Below are positions 1-8,909 of a DNA stretch of 64,000 nucleotides, in pieces (position 1 is the first letter of the stretch; each line of letters begins with the position of its first letter). The translations under genes were made by a program, and so were the position numbers. A model generated the notes under the pieces. The model was not told the origin of the DNA. It worked only from the letters and a program-made list of their open reading frames with translations, and ran no database searches. This stretch comes from Bin107 sp965221655 (GTDB lineage: Bacteria > UBA8248): contig OZ244906.1 of assembly GCA_965221655.1 (NCBI GenBank), forward strand, positions 1,054,001-1,118,000, given 5' to 3'.

Positions 1-180
1 AACGGCAAGAATCTTGTATTCCCTCTTCAGGAACACCATTGCGCCTTCGTGAATCTGGCCGGCGAGCTTGCGCATCAGGTCATTGCCGTCGGATTGTTTG
101 GAAATCCAACGGTAAATCAGCCCCGCCAGAACCAGCCCCACAATCCCGAAAATTGCGGCCATATTTGAGAAAGCAACCAT
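1..180 (-). CDS. hppA: Membrane-bound pyrophosphatase, N-terminal fragment
   Basis: Only the first 60 codons are inside the window; the gene continues beyond base 1. The product starts MVAFSNMAAIFGIVGLVLAG, a first membrane helix, followed by a stretch reading IHEGAMVFLKREYKIL. That pattern, a short helix and then a Q/H-EGAxxFLxREYKxL motif, is characteristic of the N-terminus of H+/Na+-translocating membrane pyrophosphatases. These couple pyrophosphate hydrolysis to ion pumping across the inner membrane. The start ATG at 180 is preceded by a strong ribosome site (GGAGGAAAGGGAG). The K+-dependent and K+-independent classes cannot be told apart from this piece. It lies upstream of pth in the same orientation. 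Confidence 0.8.
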   Translation of the reverse strand, partial: MVAFSNMAAIFGIVGLVLAGLIYRWISKQSDGNDLMRKLAGQIHEGAMVFLKREYKILAV

Positions 181-262
181 TATCTCCCTTTCCTCCTGCT
201 AAACGGGCACGTTGAACCGAAAAGTCGTTTACAAGGTTCGTTTTGCGACCACAAGGGCGGCC

Positions 263-802
263 TCAACTTCTGCCGCGCACGAAATCCGACGCGCGCCGCA
301 CCGCCTCTTCCACGGCGGACTCCGCCGCCTCGCGTTCATCTTCCAAGAAAGGCTCCAGCACCCACTCCGCACCCAGCGCACCCCGGGGCGGCCTGCCCAG
401 CCCGATGCGCAGGCGGGCGAACTCGTCGGTGCCCAAAGCGCGGATGACGTCGGCAACGCCGTTGTGGCCCGCGTCGCCACCTGATTGCTTGAACTTCACG
501 CGGCCCAGGGCAATGTCCATGTCGTCGTGGATGACGAGCAAATCGCGCGGTTCCAGCCCCTCCGCCGTCATGATCGCCCGCACCGCCTTGCCGCTCAGAT
601 TCATGAACGTCCGCGGCTTCGCCAGTATGAATTTCCAGCCCCCGAGCGACCCCCCTCCCAGCGTGGCGTGGTGTCGCTCCTCGCGCACCGAAACGCGATG
701 GGCGCGGGCCATGGCGTCCACCGCCCAAAAGCCCAGGTTGTGCCGCGTCGGCGCGTATTCCGGGCCGGGGTTTCCCAGGCCGACGATCAAGGCAGCGGCC
801 AT
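263..802 (-). CDS. pth: Peptidyl-tRNA hydrolase
   Basis: 179 residues, a normal length for bacterial Pth. It recycles peptidyl-tRNAs released from stalled ribosomes by cleaving the ester bond. The N-terminus reads LIVGLGNPGPEYAPTRHNLG, which contains the conserved Asn of GLGNPG and the catalytic His in TRHN. FMNLSG and the VIHDDMD segment, both family signatures, follow. The gene lies 27 bases downstream of rplY on the same strand. The order rplY-pth is widely conserved and supports cotranscription. Confidence is high. Confidence 0.96.
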   Translation of the reverse strand: MAAALIVGLGNPGPEYAPTRHNLGFWAVDAMARAHRVSVREERHHATLGGGSLGGWKFILAKPRTFMNLSGKAVRAIMTAEGLEPRDLLVIHDDMDIALGRVKFKQSGGDAGHNGVADVIRALGTDEFARLRIGLGRPPRGALGAEWVLEPFLEDEREAAESAVEEAVRRASDFVRGRS

Positions 803-829
803 GCGGCTCGCGGCTCCATCTCCCTGCTC

Positions 830-1495
830 CTACGTCTCGGCAGGAGAATCGGGCTCGCCATCCGCCTCGCCGTCTGCCTCGCCCTCCTCGGCATCCACTC
901 CTTCGAGCTCCTCCTCGGGCTCTTCTTCTTCCTCCTCGACGGGAGCCATGACCGTGAGAACGGGCTCGTCGGGATCGGCCACCAGGTCCACGCCCTCGGG
1001 GAGACCCAGCTCGCGCACGTGAAACACGTCGCCTATCTCCATCTCCGACACGTCTACCTCCACCTGCTCGGGAATCGCGTTCGGCAGGCACGCGACGTCG
1101 AGTTCGCGCAGCATCTGCGAGAGGGTGCCGCCGAGCTTCTCGCCGGGCGACTCGCCCACCAGCACGAGGGGTACTGAGACCTGAATTTTCCTGTCCATGC
1201 GGATTTCGAGCAGGTCCGCGTGCAGGAGCACACCCCGCATCGGGTCGCGCTGCATCTCCTTGACGATGACCGGGCGCTCGCCCCCCTTCTCGCCCGCGAC
1301 CCGCAGGTCGAACACGACGTTCACCCCCGCGGACGTGGAGAGCAGGGTTTCGAGTTCCTTGGGGTCGATGACGAGCGGAGTCGATTCCTTCAACCCGTAC
1401 ACGACGCCGGGTATCTTCCCCGCCCTGCGCACCAAACGGGCCGCACTCTTGCCCGTCTGCGTTCTCTTGTCTGCCGTAAGAGAGAGATTTTCCAT
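830..1495 (-). CDS. rplY: Ribosomal protein bL25 (CTC form)
   Basis: About 221 residues. The N-terminal half is the 5S-rRNA-binding L25 domain (RxxGKIPGVVYG motif). The C-terminal half is the TL5/CTC extension typical of many non-enteric bacteria. It ends in a very acidic tail of runs of Glu with Asp and Gly, which is common in this long form. The frame is open to a GTG at 1507, but ATG at 1495 is preferred: GGTGGAG sits six bases before it and overlaps the GTG. The gene sits between prs and pth in the classic order. Confidence 0.95.
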   Translation of the reverse strand: MENLSLTADKRTQTGKSAARLVRRAGKIPGVVYGLKESTPLVIDPKELETLLSTSAGVNVVFDLRVAGEKGGERPVIVKEMQRDPMRGVLLHADLLEIRMDRKIQVSVPLVLVGESPGEKLGGTLSQMLRELDVACLPNAIPEQVEVDVSEMEIGDVFHVRELGLPEGVDLVADPDEPVLTVMAPVEEEEEEPEEELEGVDAEEGEADGEADGEPDSPAET

Positions 1496-1524
1496 TTTTC
1501 GCTCCACCTATGCCGCCGCAACGG

Positions 1525-2469
1525 CTACTCGAACAGGCTGCTGACCGAAGCGTTCTCGTGAATACGGCGAATCGCCTCGGCGAAAAGCATCCCCACCTCC
1601 AGCACCTTGATGCGCGGGGAGTTCTTCGCCGCCTCGGAAAGCGGTATCGAATTACTCGCCACGAACTCGATGATGCTCGACTTCTCGATTCTCTCGACCG
1701 CGGGTCCCGACAGCACGGGGTGCGTGCAGCAGGCGTAGACCTGCCGTGCGCCCGCCTCCATCAGCGCGTCCGCGCCCTGGCTCATCGTGCCCGCCGTGTC
1801 GCACAGGTCGTCCACCATCAGCACGTCGCACCCGCGCACGTCGCCGATGATGTTCATGACCTCGGACTGGTTGGCCCGCTCGCGCCGCTTGTCGATGATG
1901 CCCAGCCCCGCGTTCAGACGCCGGGCGTAGTCGCGCGCGCGCTCCACGCCGCCCGCGTCCGGCGAGACGACGACGAGGTTCTGCAAGTCCTTCTTCTTGA
2001 AATAGTCTACCACGATGGGAACCGCATAGAGATGGTCCACCGGAATATCGAAGAAACCCTGTATCTGGCCCGCGTGCAGGTCCATGGTGATGACGCGGTT
2101 CGCACCCGAGGCGGCGAGCAGGTTGGCGACGAGCTTCGCGGTAATCGGCACGCGCGGCTGTACCTTCCGGTCCTGGCGGGCATAGGCGAAGTAGGGAATC
2201 ACCGCCGTGATGCGCTCGGCCGAAGAGCGCCTGAACGCATCGAGCATGATGAGCATTTCCATCAGGTTCGCGTTGCCCGGCGAACACAGGCTCTGCACGG
2301 CGAACACGTCCGCCCCCCGGATGTTCTCGTGAATGCGAACGAACGTCTCGCCGTCGCTGAAGTCGAGAATCTCTACCGAGCCGGGCACAATGCCCAAAGA
2401 CCCGAAAATGCTTCGGTTCAGTTCCGGATTCGAACGCCCGCCGAATACCTTGAGTTGATGTCCCGTCAC
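1525..2469 (-). CDS. prs: Ribose-phosphate pyrophosphokinase (PRPP synthetase)
   Basis: Makes PRPP from ribose 5-phosphate and ATP for nucleotide, histidine and tryptophan synthesis. The protein has the N-terminal motif LKVFGGRSNPEL, the metal/PRPP region VITMDLHAGQIQGFFDIPVD, and the PRPP loop MVDDLCDTAGTM. Starting at GTG 2469 gives 314 residues, the usual family length. The same frame is open for about 70 codons further upstream, to near the ispE stop. That stretch does not resemble any Prs, so I treat it as a spurious extension. No strong ribosome site precedes the GTG, so the start is moderately certain. Confidence 0.95.
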   Translation of the reverse strand: MTGHQLKVFGGRSNPELNRSIFGSLGIVPGSVEILDFSDGETFVRIHENIRGADVFAVQSLCSPGNANLMEMLIMLDAFRRSSAERITAVIPYFAYARQDRKVQPRVPITAKLVANLLAASGANRVITMDLHAGQIQGFFDIPVDHLYAVPIVVDYFKKKDLQNLVVVSPDAGGVERARDYARRLNAGLGIIDKRRERANQSEVMNIIGDVRGCDVLMVDDLCDTAGTMSQGADALMEAGARQVYACCTHPVLSGPAVERIEKSSIIEFVASNSIPLSEAAKNSPRIKVLEVGMLFAEAIRRIHENASVSSLFE

Positions 2470-2593
2470 CGTCCCAATCCGTATATCGTAGAGGGTGCAG
2501 CCCGAAAGAGCGTTTTGATACTCGATTTTGCGTGCGCAGGCAAGTCGCGGGGCGGTAAATTTCTTCGTTTTGGGGGCGTAGGTCGATTTTGGG

Positions 2594-3481
2594 CTATTTT
2601 CTACCCAAAAACGTATTCTCCTGCAAGGGCCGGACGAGGTAGAACGAGCATCCGCGTCCCGCCGCGCTGCGCCCAACGGCGCGCGCCGCCCGCTCGGCGT
2701 CCGTCTTGCGGCGGAAACGACCGAACACGCTCGAACCGCTCCCGCTCATCATCGCCTGTGCGGCACCCTGCCTTACGAGAGCGCCGCATAGTCTTTTCAG
2801 CTGGGGAAACCGGGGGAAGACGACGGCCTCCAGGTCGTTTCCGTATTCGTGGCGACCGAGGCGGCGGGCGCACTCGTTTTCGCCCCCAACCCTCCCCTTG
2901 CCGAGGAGGTTCTCGCGCGACCAGGCATACACCTCCTGCGTAGAGAGATGAAAGGGCGGTTTTATGAGCAAAAACCACCCGCTGCGCAAGGTTGGCGCCC
3001 CTTCAACGCGCTCGCCCCGCCCCCGGCAAATCGCCGCAGGTCCACCCAGGAAGAACGCAACGTCCGCACCCACGCGCGCAGCCACCTCGCCGAGTGCCTC
3101 TGCGGGCATCGAGAGGTTCCAGAGGCGGTTGAGTGCGACTATCGCACCCGCCGCGTTGGCGCTGCCCCCGCCCAGCCCCGCGCCTGCCGGCACGTTTTTC
3201 GTGAGATGGATGCGCGCGCCGAGTCCCTTGCGGCCCGACGCCTCTGCGAGTGCGCGCGCCGCGCGGTGCACGATGTTCTCCCGCCCACCGGGAACCTCGC
3301 CCCGCGCCACCCGCACGCGAACCCCCCGCCCGCCCGGCTCGATGCGCATCTCGTCATAGAGGGATATCTGCTGCATCCGGGTGAGAATTTCGTGATAGCC
3401 ATCCGTGCGCAGCCCCAAAATCCGCAGGCACAAATTGAGTTTGGCGGGCGTTCTGAGCACCACGCCGCGTGAAGCGTCCAT
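2594..3481 (-). CDS. ispE: 4-diphosphocytidyl-2-C-methyl-D-erythritol kinase
   Basis: 295 residues; the ATP-dependent kinase of the MEP isoprenoid pathway. The N-terminal PAKLNLCLRILGLRTDGYHE matches the substrate-binding signature. The GHMP glycine-rich ATP loop reads VPAGAGLGGGSANAAGA. Near the C-terminus MMSGSGSSVFG is the third GHMP motif. It lies between the LolB-like lipoprotein gene and prs, the same order as in many Gammaproteobacteria. It shows that this organism makes isoprenoids by the MEP route, consistent with uppP elsewhere in the window. Confidence 0.95.
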   Translation of the reverse strand: MDASRGVVLRTPAKLNLCLRILGLRTDGYHEILTRMQQISLYDEMRIEPGGRGVRVRVARGEVPGGRENIVHRAARALAEASGRKGLGARIHLTKNVPAGAGLGGGSANAAGAIVALNRLWNLSMPAEALGEVAARVGADVAFFLGGPAAICRGRGERVEGAPTLRSGWFLLIKPPFHLSTQEVYAWSRENLLGKGRVGGENECARRLGRHEYGNDLEAVVFPRFPQLKRLCGALVRQGAAQAMMSGSGSSVFGRFRRKTDAERAARAVGRSAAGRGCSFYLVRPLQENTFLGRK

Positions 3482-3489
3482 CCAGCGCG

Positions 3490-4320
3490 TCAGCCTCCCA
3501 GCCGAATCGTCTGCGCACCCCGGGGGGGCGTGAGGAAGAACAACGCATCGGGAATCCGCGCGTCCGCCCCCGCCTCCTCGGCGGAGTACGAGACGCTCAG
3601 GCGATTTTTGCCCCCTGGCCCCGTAATCTCGACTTGCGCGGGCCGCCAGACGCCGCCCCGCTCCACAAACCCACCGTAGCGCACGAAAATCGTCCCCCTC
3701 CCCGTCCGCATCTCGATTTTCACGGGATGCAGGCCGGACCGGTCGAGCTCGACCACTCCGGACACGACGCCCGCGCGCGTCTCCAGCGCGTGGCCCTCCT
3801 GCGTTGGGCGCAGGTTCCCGGCTCCGCCCAGAGCGGCAGGCCAGTCCCCCAGCAAAAGACGGACCAATACGCGGCTATCGAGCGGGATGCCCAGAATACG
3901 CCTCATCCCCCGCTCGCTCGTCGCGCCCGCGTAGACCTCGTTGCGCGCGGGAGAATACGCCGCGAACTCGCCCCTGCGCGCGACGACGACCAGCAGCGGC
4001 GTGCCGAAGAGCGAGAGCGGCTCGAGCCGCAGGGCGTCGGGTACGCGCAGGATGAGCACGGCACGGCCCGCAAACGAACCCCGGGGCACAAAAGGGTGGG
4101 CGCCGCCCGCTCGTTCTTCTACAAGGCGAAGCCCCAGGGAGGCGATGCCCCGGTAGGTGGCAGGGTATTGTCGTCGGGCGATTTCCGCCAAGGCCTGCTT
4201 TGCGGAGAGCGTGCGTTGCCGGGGGGGCTCCGGCGTTTTCAGGGTCGTACAGCCCACCGGGGCGCAGCACAACAGCACGAGAACAAGGCGCGGGATTCGC
4301 AAGAATCGAAGATCCTTCAC
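3490..4320 (-). CDS. LolB-like outer-membrane lipoprotein (LolA/LolB fold, DUF4292-like)
   Basis: 276 residues with a lipoprotein signal peptide: MKDL, a hydrophobic stretch, then a lipobox ending APVGC. The body is rich in beta-strand patterns like those of LolA/LolB and DUF4292 proteins, but sequence similarity by eye is weak. The main clue is position: directly upstream of ispE-prs-rplY-pth, where lolB sits in Gammaproteobacteria. LolB receives lipoproteins from LolA and inserts them in the outer membrane. I infer the same role, or a related lipoprotein-sorting or lipid-carrier role. No gene symbol is given because the family assignment is indirect. Confidence 0.7.
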   Translation of the reverse strand: MKDLRFLRIPRLVLVLLCCAPVGCTTLKTPEPPRQRTLSAKQALAEIARRQYPATYRGIASLGLRLVEERAGGAHPFVPRGSFAGRAVLILRVPDALRLEPLSLFGTPLLVVVARRGEFAAYSPARNEVYAGATSERGMRRILGIPLDSRVLVRLLLGDWPAALGGAGNLRPTQEGHALETRAGVVSGVVELDRSGLHPVKIEMRTGRGTIFVRYGGFVERGGVWRPAQVEITGPGGKNRLSVSYSAEEAGADARIPDALFFLTPPRGAQTIRLGG

Positions 4321-4354
4321 TGAAAACCCGGTACAGGCGGCGAGGGGCGCGCGC

Positions 4355-6097
4355 CTACGAGGCCGGCTTTTTCTTTTTACGGTGCTGCTCGAGCTTCTCT
4401 TTCAGCTTCTCGTTCTGGGGGTCGGCCTCGGCGGCGCGCTCCCAGTGGACGAGCGCTTTCTCAATCTCGTTTAAGGCGAGATAAATGTCGCCCAGATGAT
4501 CGAGGATAACGGCGTCCTTCGGCATCTTCGTCGCCGCGTGGCTCACCTTGGCCAGCGCTTCGCGGTAGCGCCCCTGGCGGTAGTAAATCCAACCGAGGCT
4601 GTCGAGAAAGGCCGCGTTATCAGGCTCTATCGCAAGCGCACGGTCGAGCAGTTGCTCGGCCTCATCGAGGTTCTTGTCGAGTTCTGAGAACATGTAGCCC
4701 AGCAGGTTCAGGGCGTCGGCGTGTTTGGGGCGTTTTGCGATAATCTTGCGCGTCTGCTCCTCCACGTCGTCCCAGCGCTTGACCTCGTAAAACGCCGTGG
4801 CGAGCAAATAGGCGTAACCCACCCGCTCGGGTGCGAACTCCACCGCGCGCTGCAAATGGGGGACAGCCTCCTCAAACTTCTTTTGCCGGGCGAGGAGCCA
4901 TCCGCGCGTGTAGTACACGCGACCCTCCTCGGGGTGGTGCTTCTCGGCCTCATCGAGTGCGGCGCTCGCCTCTGTCCATTTTTTCTGCGCGGCGAACAGG
5001 GAGGCGAGCTGCACGCGCCCGTCGAGCGAGTCGGGCAGCAGCTTCAGGAGTTCGAGGAGCTCCTCTTCGGCGCGCTCATACTGTTTCGTCTCCTCGTAGA
5101 TCGCCGCCACGTAGCGGCGCACTACCTCATCCTTGGGCCTTCTCTCCAGAACGAACCGGAATTCGCGCAGCGCGTTCTGAAAATCCTTGCGCTCGAAATT
5201 CAGGAAACCCAGCGTCCGGTGCACGCCTACGTTGCCGGGCTCCTCGGAGGCGAGCACCTTGAACTCGCGCAGCGCACTCTCGATGTTCTTGCGCATGAGA
5301 TAGAGCTGTCCCAGGCGCGAGCGAATGACGCGGTTGTCGGGTTCTATTTTTTGCGCCCGGTTGTAAACGGCTTCGGCCTCGTCGAATTTCTCCTGCGCCT
5401 CGTAGATTCGCGCGAGCAGGAGCATCCCGCGCGTGAACCTCGGCCTGCGCTCGAGCAGGGCGCGCACTTCTTTCTCCGCCTCCGCGTAGTTTTTCATCCC
5501 CGCGTAGGACTGCGCGAGGTAGTAGGAAGCGAGCACGGGCCGCGCGCCCGATTCGAGCAGGCGCCGAAACTCCCCGGCAGCCTCGCTGAACCTGGACATC
5601 TCGAGGTAGGCGGTGCCCAGCAGAAGGCGCGTCTCGTGGTGGTCGGGGTTGAGTTCGAGCAGCTTGCGGTAGGTTTCCACGGCCTTGCCCAGCCGCGCCC
5701 TCGATCCGTATATGCCCCCCAGGACGAGGAGGGCATCCGCGTCGCGCGGATTGCGCGCCGTCGCCTGCAGGGCATATTTTTCGGCCTCGGCCAGCCTCCC
5801 CCTGCGGACGAGCACCGACGCTAGGCGCGTCGCCAAAAAAGAGGACGCCGGGTCGTTTTCGACCGCCCTGGCATAGGAAGCGCCCGCTTCTTTCAGGTTC
5901 CCCCGGAGCTCCTCCCTGTAGCCGGCGATGAAGTAAAACCGCGCCTTGGACGCCTTCTTGACGTCCTCTGAAAGCAGGCGCAACTCGGCGCGGGGCGGGC
6001 GCACCTCCACAGGCGGGCTCTCCGCCACGGGCATCGGCGCACACCCCCACGCGAGCAGGAGCACGGGCATCATCGCCCCGGGAAAAAGCTTCTTCAT
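4355..6097 (-). CDS. Large tetratricopeptide-repeat lipoprotein
   Basis: About 580 residues. The start ATG at 6097 has GGAGGGG nine bases upstream and gives a lipoprotein signal peptide (MKKLFPGAM..., lipobox ending LAWGC near residue 19). The frame extends upstream to 6163, but that part would precede the signal peptide. After the Cys come roughly a dozen and a half tandem TPR units, recognisable by repeated A-x-x-x-P-x-x-x-x-A and LG-x-x-Y/L patterns from about residue 55 to the end. The tail is Lys-rich. Such proteins are scaffolds at the outer-membrane periplasmic face, often in secretion or envelope assembly. Lying next to the LolB-like gene, an envelope role is likely but unspecified. 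Confidence 0.85.
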   Translation of the reverse strand: MKKLFPGAMMPVLLLAWGCAPMPVAESPPVEVRPPRAELRLLSEDVKKASKARFYFIAGYREELRGNLKEAGASYARAVENDPASSFLATRLASVLVRRGRLAEAEKYALQATARNPRDADALLVLGGIYGSRARLGKAVETYRKLLELNPDHHETRLLLGTAYLEMSRFSEAAGEFRRLLESGARPVLASYYLAQSYAGMKNYAEAEKEVRALLERRPRFTRGMLLLARIYEAQEKFDEAEAVYNRAQKIEPDNRVIRSRLGQLYLMRKNIESALREFKVLASEEPGNVGVHRTLGFLNFERKDFQNALREFRFVLERRPKDEVVRRYVAAIYEETKQYERAEEELLELLKLLPDSLDGRVQLASLFAAQKKWTEASAALDEAEKHHPEEGRVYYTRGWLLARQKKFEEAVPHLQRAVEFAPERVGYAYLLATAFYEVKRWDDVEEQTRKIIAKRPKHADALNLLGYMFSELDKNLDEAEQLLDRALAIEPDNAAFLDSLGWIYYRQGRYREALAKVSHAATKMPKDAVILDHLGDIYLALNEIEKALVHWERAAEADPQNEKLKEKLEQHRKKKKPAS

Positions 6098-6134
6098 CGA
6101 ACGCGACCCCTCCACAGGCTTCGCCAAGGCGCCA

Positions 6135-6623
6135 TTATAGAGAATTCCCGCGTTCGCGCACACGGCGAATCAGGCTGTGCACCGCCCGGCGCAACTGCGC
6201 GTCCTCCACGCCGGTGATGGCGTCTTCTATCGCGTCCTCATCGCCGGGGGCAATCGGCGTCCCCCTGGGGGGAGGCGGCTCCTGCTCATCCCTCCCGGCG
6301 GCGAACGGGGCGCCTGCATTCGCCAGGCGAAAGCGAATCTCATCGACACGCGCGCCCTCCAAACACTCGTTCAGCCTCTCCAACAACTCCTCCTTGCGAA
6401 AATCGAGCTCGTACAACCAACTCGAATCCGCCACTTCGACGAGCAGCCGGCCCCGCGTCAGCGAAACAGGACGCGCCGCTCTGGCGATGCCCGCCCCCAC
6501 GGCCTCGGACCAAACGCGAAAGACGAAGTGGCCTGCCAGGCGCCCGCCCCAGGGTTCTTTGGCGCGCATCTCCCTGAGTACGGAGGAAAGCGCCCTCGGC
6601 CTCGAGTAATAGCGCGCACTCAC
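6135..6623 (-). CDS. DUF721 / DciA-like protein
   Basis: About 162 residues from GTG 6623. The N-terminal half matches the DUF721 pattern: a short basic helix (RALSSVLREM), WGGRLAGHFVFRVWSEAVG, then LLVEVADSSWLYELDFRKEEL, with conserved Trp residues. DciA of this family is the ancestral loader of the replicative helicase DnaB. Not all members have a tested function. The GTG start shares bases with the TGA stop of plsC (GTGA overlap), implying translational coupling. The C-terminal third (about residues 100 to 160) is charged and not recognisable. Confidence 0.75.
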   Translation of the reverse strand: MSARYYSRPRALSSVLREMRAKEPWGGRLAGHFVFRVWSEAVGAGIARAARPVSLTRGRLLVEVADSSWLYELDFRKEELLERLNECLEGARVDEIRFRLANAGAPFAAGRDEQEPPPPRGTPIAPGDEDAIEDAITGVEDAQLRRAVHSLIRRVRERGNSL

Positions 6624-7342
6624 CGGGAGGGCTCCCGCGCGCCCCCGGCGACGCCGTTTTGCAAGGCGGCGATTTCCTCCATCACCCGCTCGATAATGCG
6701 CCTGCTCGCCTCCTTCGTGTTCTCCATGGCGTATTCGGATTTTAAGTCCACCGGTTCGCCGAAGCGGATTTCGATGCGCGCCCCGCGGCGGGGCAGCGTC
6801 TTCCCCACCGGAATCACCTCGTCCGTTCCCCGCACGGCGACGGGGACGACCGTGGGCGTGGTGTTTTTCACGATTCTGCCCACCATGCGATTGCCCGGGC
6901 GCAGCGTGCCGTCGCGGCTGCGCGTGCCCTCGGGGTAGAGTATCACCTTCCCCTCGCGGATATAGCCCTCGATAGCGCGGATGGATTTTCTGTCCGCACC
7001 GCCGCGCTTGACGGGAAAACCGCGCCATTTGCGCAGTATCCAGCCCACGACGGGCAAACCGAAGAGCTCCTCCTTGCCCGCCTGGCGAATCAATTCTTCG
7101 GGGTAGCGCGAATAGATGGCCCAGGGAATCACCAGGACGTCCAGAGCGGAGATGTGGTTGCTCAGAAACAACACGTTGCCGCCCGGCGGAACGTTCTCGA
7201 GGCCGACGACCCTCCACTTCGTGAACACGCCCACCAGCAGACTCACGAAGTTGATGCCGAGCCGTATCATCACCCGCTCGCTCCACGGCCCCGTGCCGAC
7301 GATCAAGTCGAATACCTCCCCCATCGTGCGGACGAAGCGCAC
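6620..7342 (-). CDS. plsC: 1-acyl-sn-glycerol-3-phosphate acyltransferase (PlsC family)
   Basis: 240 residues. Acylates lysophosphatidate to phosphatidate at the inner membrane. The catalytic HX4D motif is NHISALD near residue 83. The glycerophosphate-binding motif is YPEGTRSRDG, and the block VVPVAVRGTDEVIP follows. An N-terminal hydrophobic segment (around LGINFVSLLVGVF) would anchor it. It overlaps the downstream DUF721 gene by four bases. Members of this family can use other acyl acceptors, so the substrate is inferred from motifs only. Confidence 0.9.
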   Translation of the reverse strand: MRFVRTMGEVFDLIVGTGPWSERVMIRLGINFVSLLVGVFTKWRVVGLENVPPGGNVLFLSNHISALDVLVIPWAIYSRYPEELIRQAGKEELFGLPVVGWILRKWRGFPVKRGGADRKSIRAIEGYIREGKVILYPEGTRSRDGTLRPGNRMVGRIVKNTTPTVVPVAVRGTDEVIPVGKTLPRRGARIEIRFGEPVDLKSEYAMENTKEASRRIIERVMEEIAALQNGVAGGAREPSR

Positions 7343-7529
7343 GAAAACCCGGTGATTTTTAGCGGCCGAACCATGCAGAGAACCTCGGGCGGAAAACGGG
7401 CCTGCGCAGGTGCGCGAAAACCATTATACCCGCTCGAGAGGCACAAGAATACAGCCAGAGGCAGGTTGCCCGCAGCGGGAGGGGGTGCAATAATCCGCGC
7501 ACTGCAACCGCCCGGAACAGGAGCCTTCC

Positions 7530-8909
7530 GTGTCGCGCATCAACCCGCTCATCTTCAGGGAGTACGACATCCGCGGCGTGGTGGAGCGCGACCTCACCGA
7601 GGAGGTCGTCGAGACCATCGGCGCTGCGCTCGGAACCCGCTTCGGCGGTGCGCAAGGTGCAACCATCGCCATCGGGCGAGACAACCGCCTCTCCTCGCCC
7701 GCCTTCTACGACGCCCTCCGCAAGGGTCTCACCTCGGCGGGGTGCAACGTGCTGGGCGTCGGCATGGTGCCCACCCCGCTGGTGTCGTTCGCCACGCATC
7801 ACCTCGACGTGGGGGGGGCGGTACAGATTACCGGTTCACACAATCCGCCCGAGTTCAACGGGTTCAAGATCACCCGGGGGCGCCAAGCGATTCACGGCGC
7901 GCAAATCCAGGAGATACGCAAGATCATCGAGGAGGACGCGACGCACCGGGCCGAGACGCCGGGAACGTTCGAGGAGGTGGACGTTCGTCCCGCCTACGTC
8001 GAGCGCGCCTCGCAGGGGCTGACGCTCGCGCGCCCCGTCAAGGTGGTCGTGGACGGGGGCAACGGCATCGGCGGCACCGTGGCTCCCGAGGTGCTCGAAA
8101 AAATCGGCGCGGAGGTGGTGGAGCTGTTCACCGAACCCGACGCCACCTATCCCAACCACCACCCCGACCCCACCGTGCCCGAAAACCTCGCCTCCCTCAT
8201 AGAGAAGGTGCGCGAAACGGGTGCCGAGGTCGGCATCGGCCTCGACGGCGACGGCGACCGCATAGGCGCGGTGGACGCGACGGGCAGAATCATCTGGGGA
8301 GACGAGTTGCTCATCCTCCTCGCCGGGCCGATTCTGGCGCGCAGCCCGGGCGAGGCCGTCGTCTTCGACGTAAAGTGCTCCTCGCGCCTGGCCGACGCCG
8401 TGCGCGAGATGGGCGGACGACCCGTCATGAGCGCGACGGGCCACTCGCTCGTGCGCGCGAAGATAGCGGAGGAGAAGGCCCCTCTCGGGGGGGAGCTCTC
8501 CGGCCACATATTCTTCGTGGATGGATACCTCGGCTATGACGACGCCATCTACGCCGCGGCCAGGCTCCTGCACCTGCTGGCCGCCTCGGAGGAGACGCTC
8601 GCCGAGCGCGTCGCGAAAATACCGACTTCGGTCTCCACGCCCGAGATCAGGGTGGAGTGTCCGGACGAGGAGAAGTTCGAAATCGTCGAGAACCTCAAGC
8701 GCCACTTCAGGAGCCGCTACGAAACCACGGAAATCGACGGCGCGCGGGTGAACTTCGAGCGTGGCTGGGCGCTCGTGCGTGCCTCGAACACCCAGCCCGT
8801 GCTCGTCATGCGCTTCGAGGCGCTCGATGCCGCTTCGCTTGCATCCTACCGCGACGAAATTTATCGAGAAATACGCAAATACCCCGCCGTCTCCCTGCCG
8901 GATGCGTAG
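7530..8909 (+). CDS. Phosphomannomutase / phosphoglucomutase
   Basis: 459 residues of the alpha-D-phosphohexomutase superfamily. Visible motifs: the start FREYDIRGVV, the phosphoserine loop TGSHNPPEFNGFK (catalytic Ser), the metal loop GLDGDGDRIGAVD, and the sugar-binding GGELSGHIFF. The GTG start at 7530 has AGGAG six bases upstream. The gene begins a plus-strand cluster with a mannose-1-phosphate guanylyltransferase, so the physiological job is probably mannose-6-phosphate to mannose-1-phosphate for GDP-mannose. Bifunctional activity on glucose phosphates is common in this subfamily (AlgC/ManB). Confidence 0.93.
   Translation: MSRINPLIFREYDIRGVVERDLTEEVVETIGAALGTRFGGAQGATIAIGRDNRLSSPAFYDALRKGLTSAGCNVLGVGMVPTPLVSFATHHLDVGGAVQITGSHNPPEFNGFKITRGRQAIHGAQIQEIRKIIEEDATHRAETPGTFEEVDVRPAYVERASQGLTLARPVKVVVDGGNGIGGTVAPEVLEKIGAEVVELFTEPDATYPNHHPDPTVPENLASLIEKVRETGAEVGIGLDGDGDRIGAVDATGRIIWGDELLILLAGPILARSPGEAVVFDVKCSSRLADAVREMGGRPVMSATGHSLVRAKIAEEKAPLGGELSGHIFFVDGYLGYDDAIYAAARLLHLLAASEETLAERVAKIPTSVSTPEIRVECPDEEKFEIVENLKRHFRSRYETTEIDGARVNFERGWALVRASNTQPVLVMRFEALDAASLASYRDEIYREIRKYPAVSLPDA

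Noticed and set aside
2480..2600. Possible tRNA between ispE and prs, as some genomes have
   Set aside because: The minus strand was read through. There is no T-loop with pairing arms. A GGATTCGAAC-like string at 2428 lies inside prs and codes GGRSNPEL.
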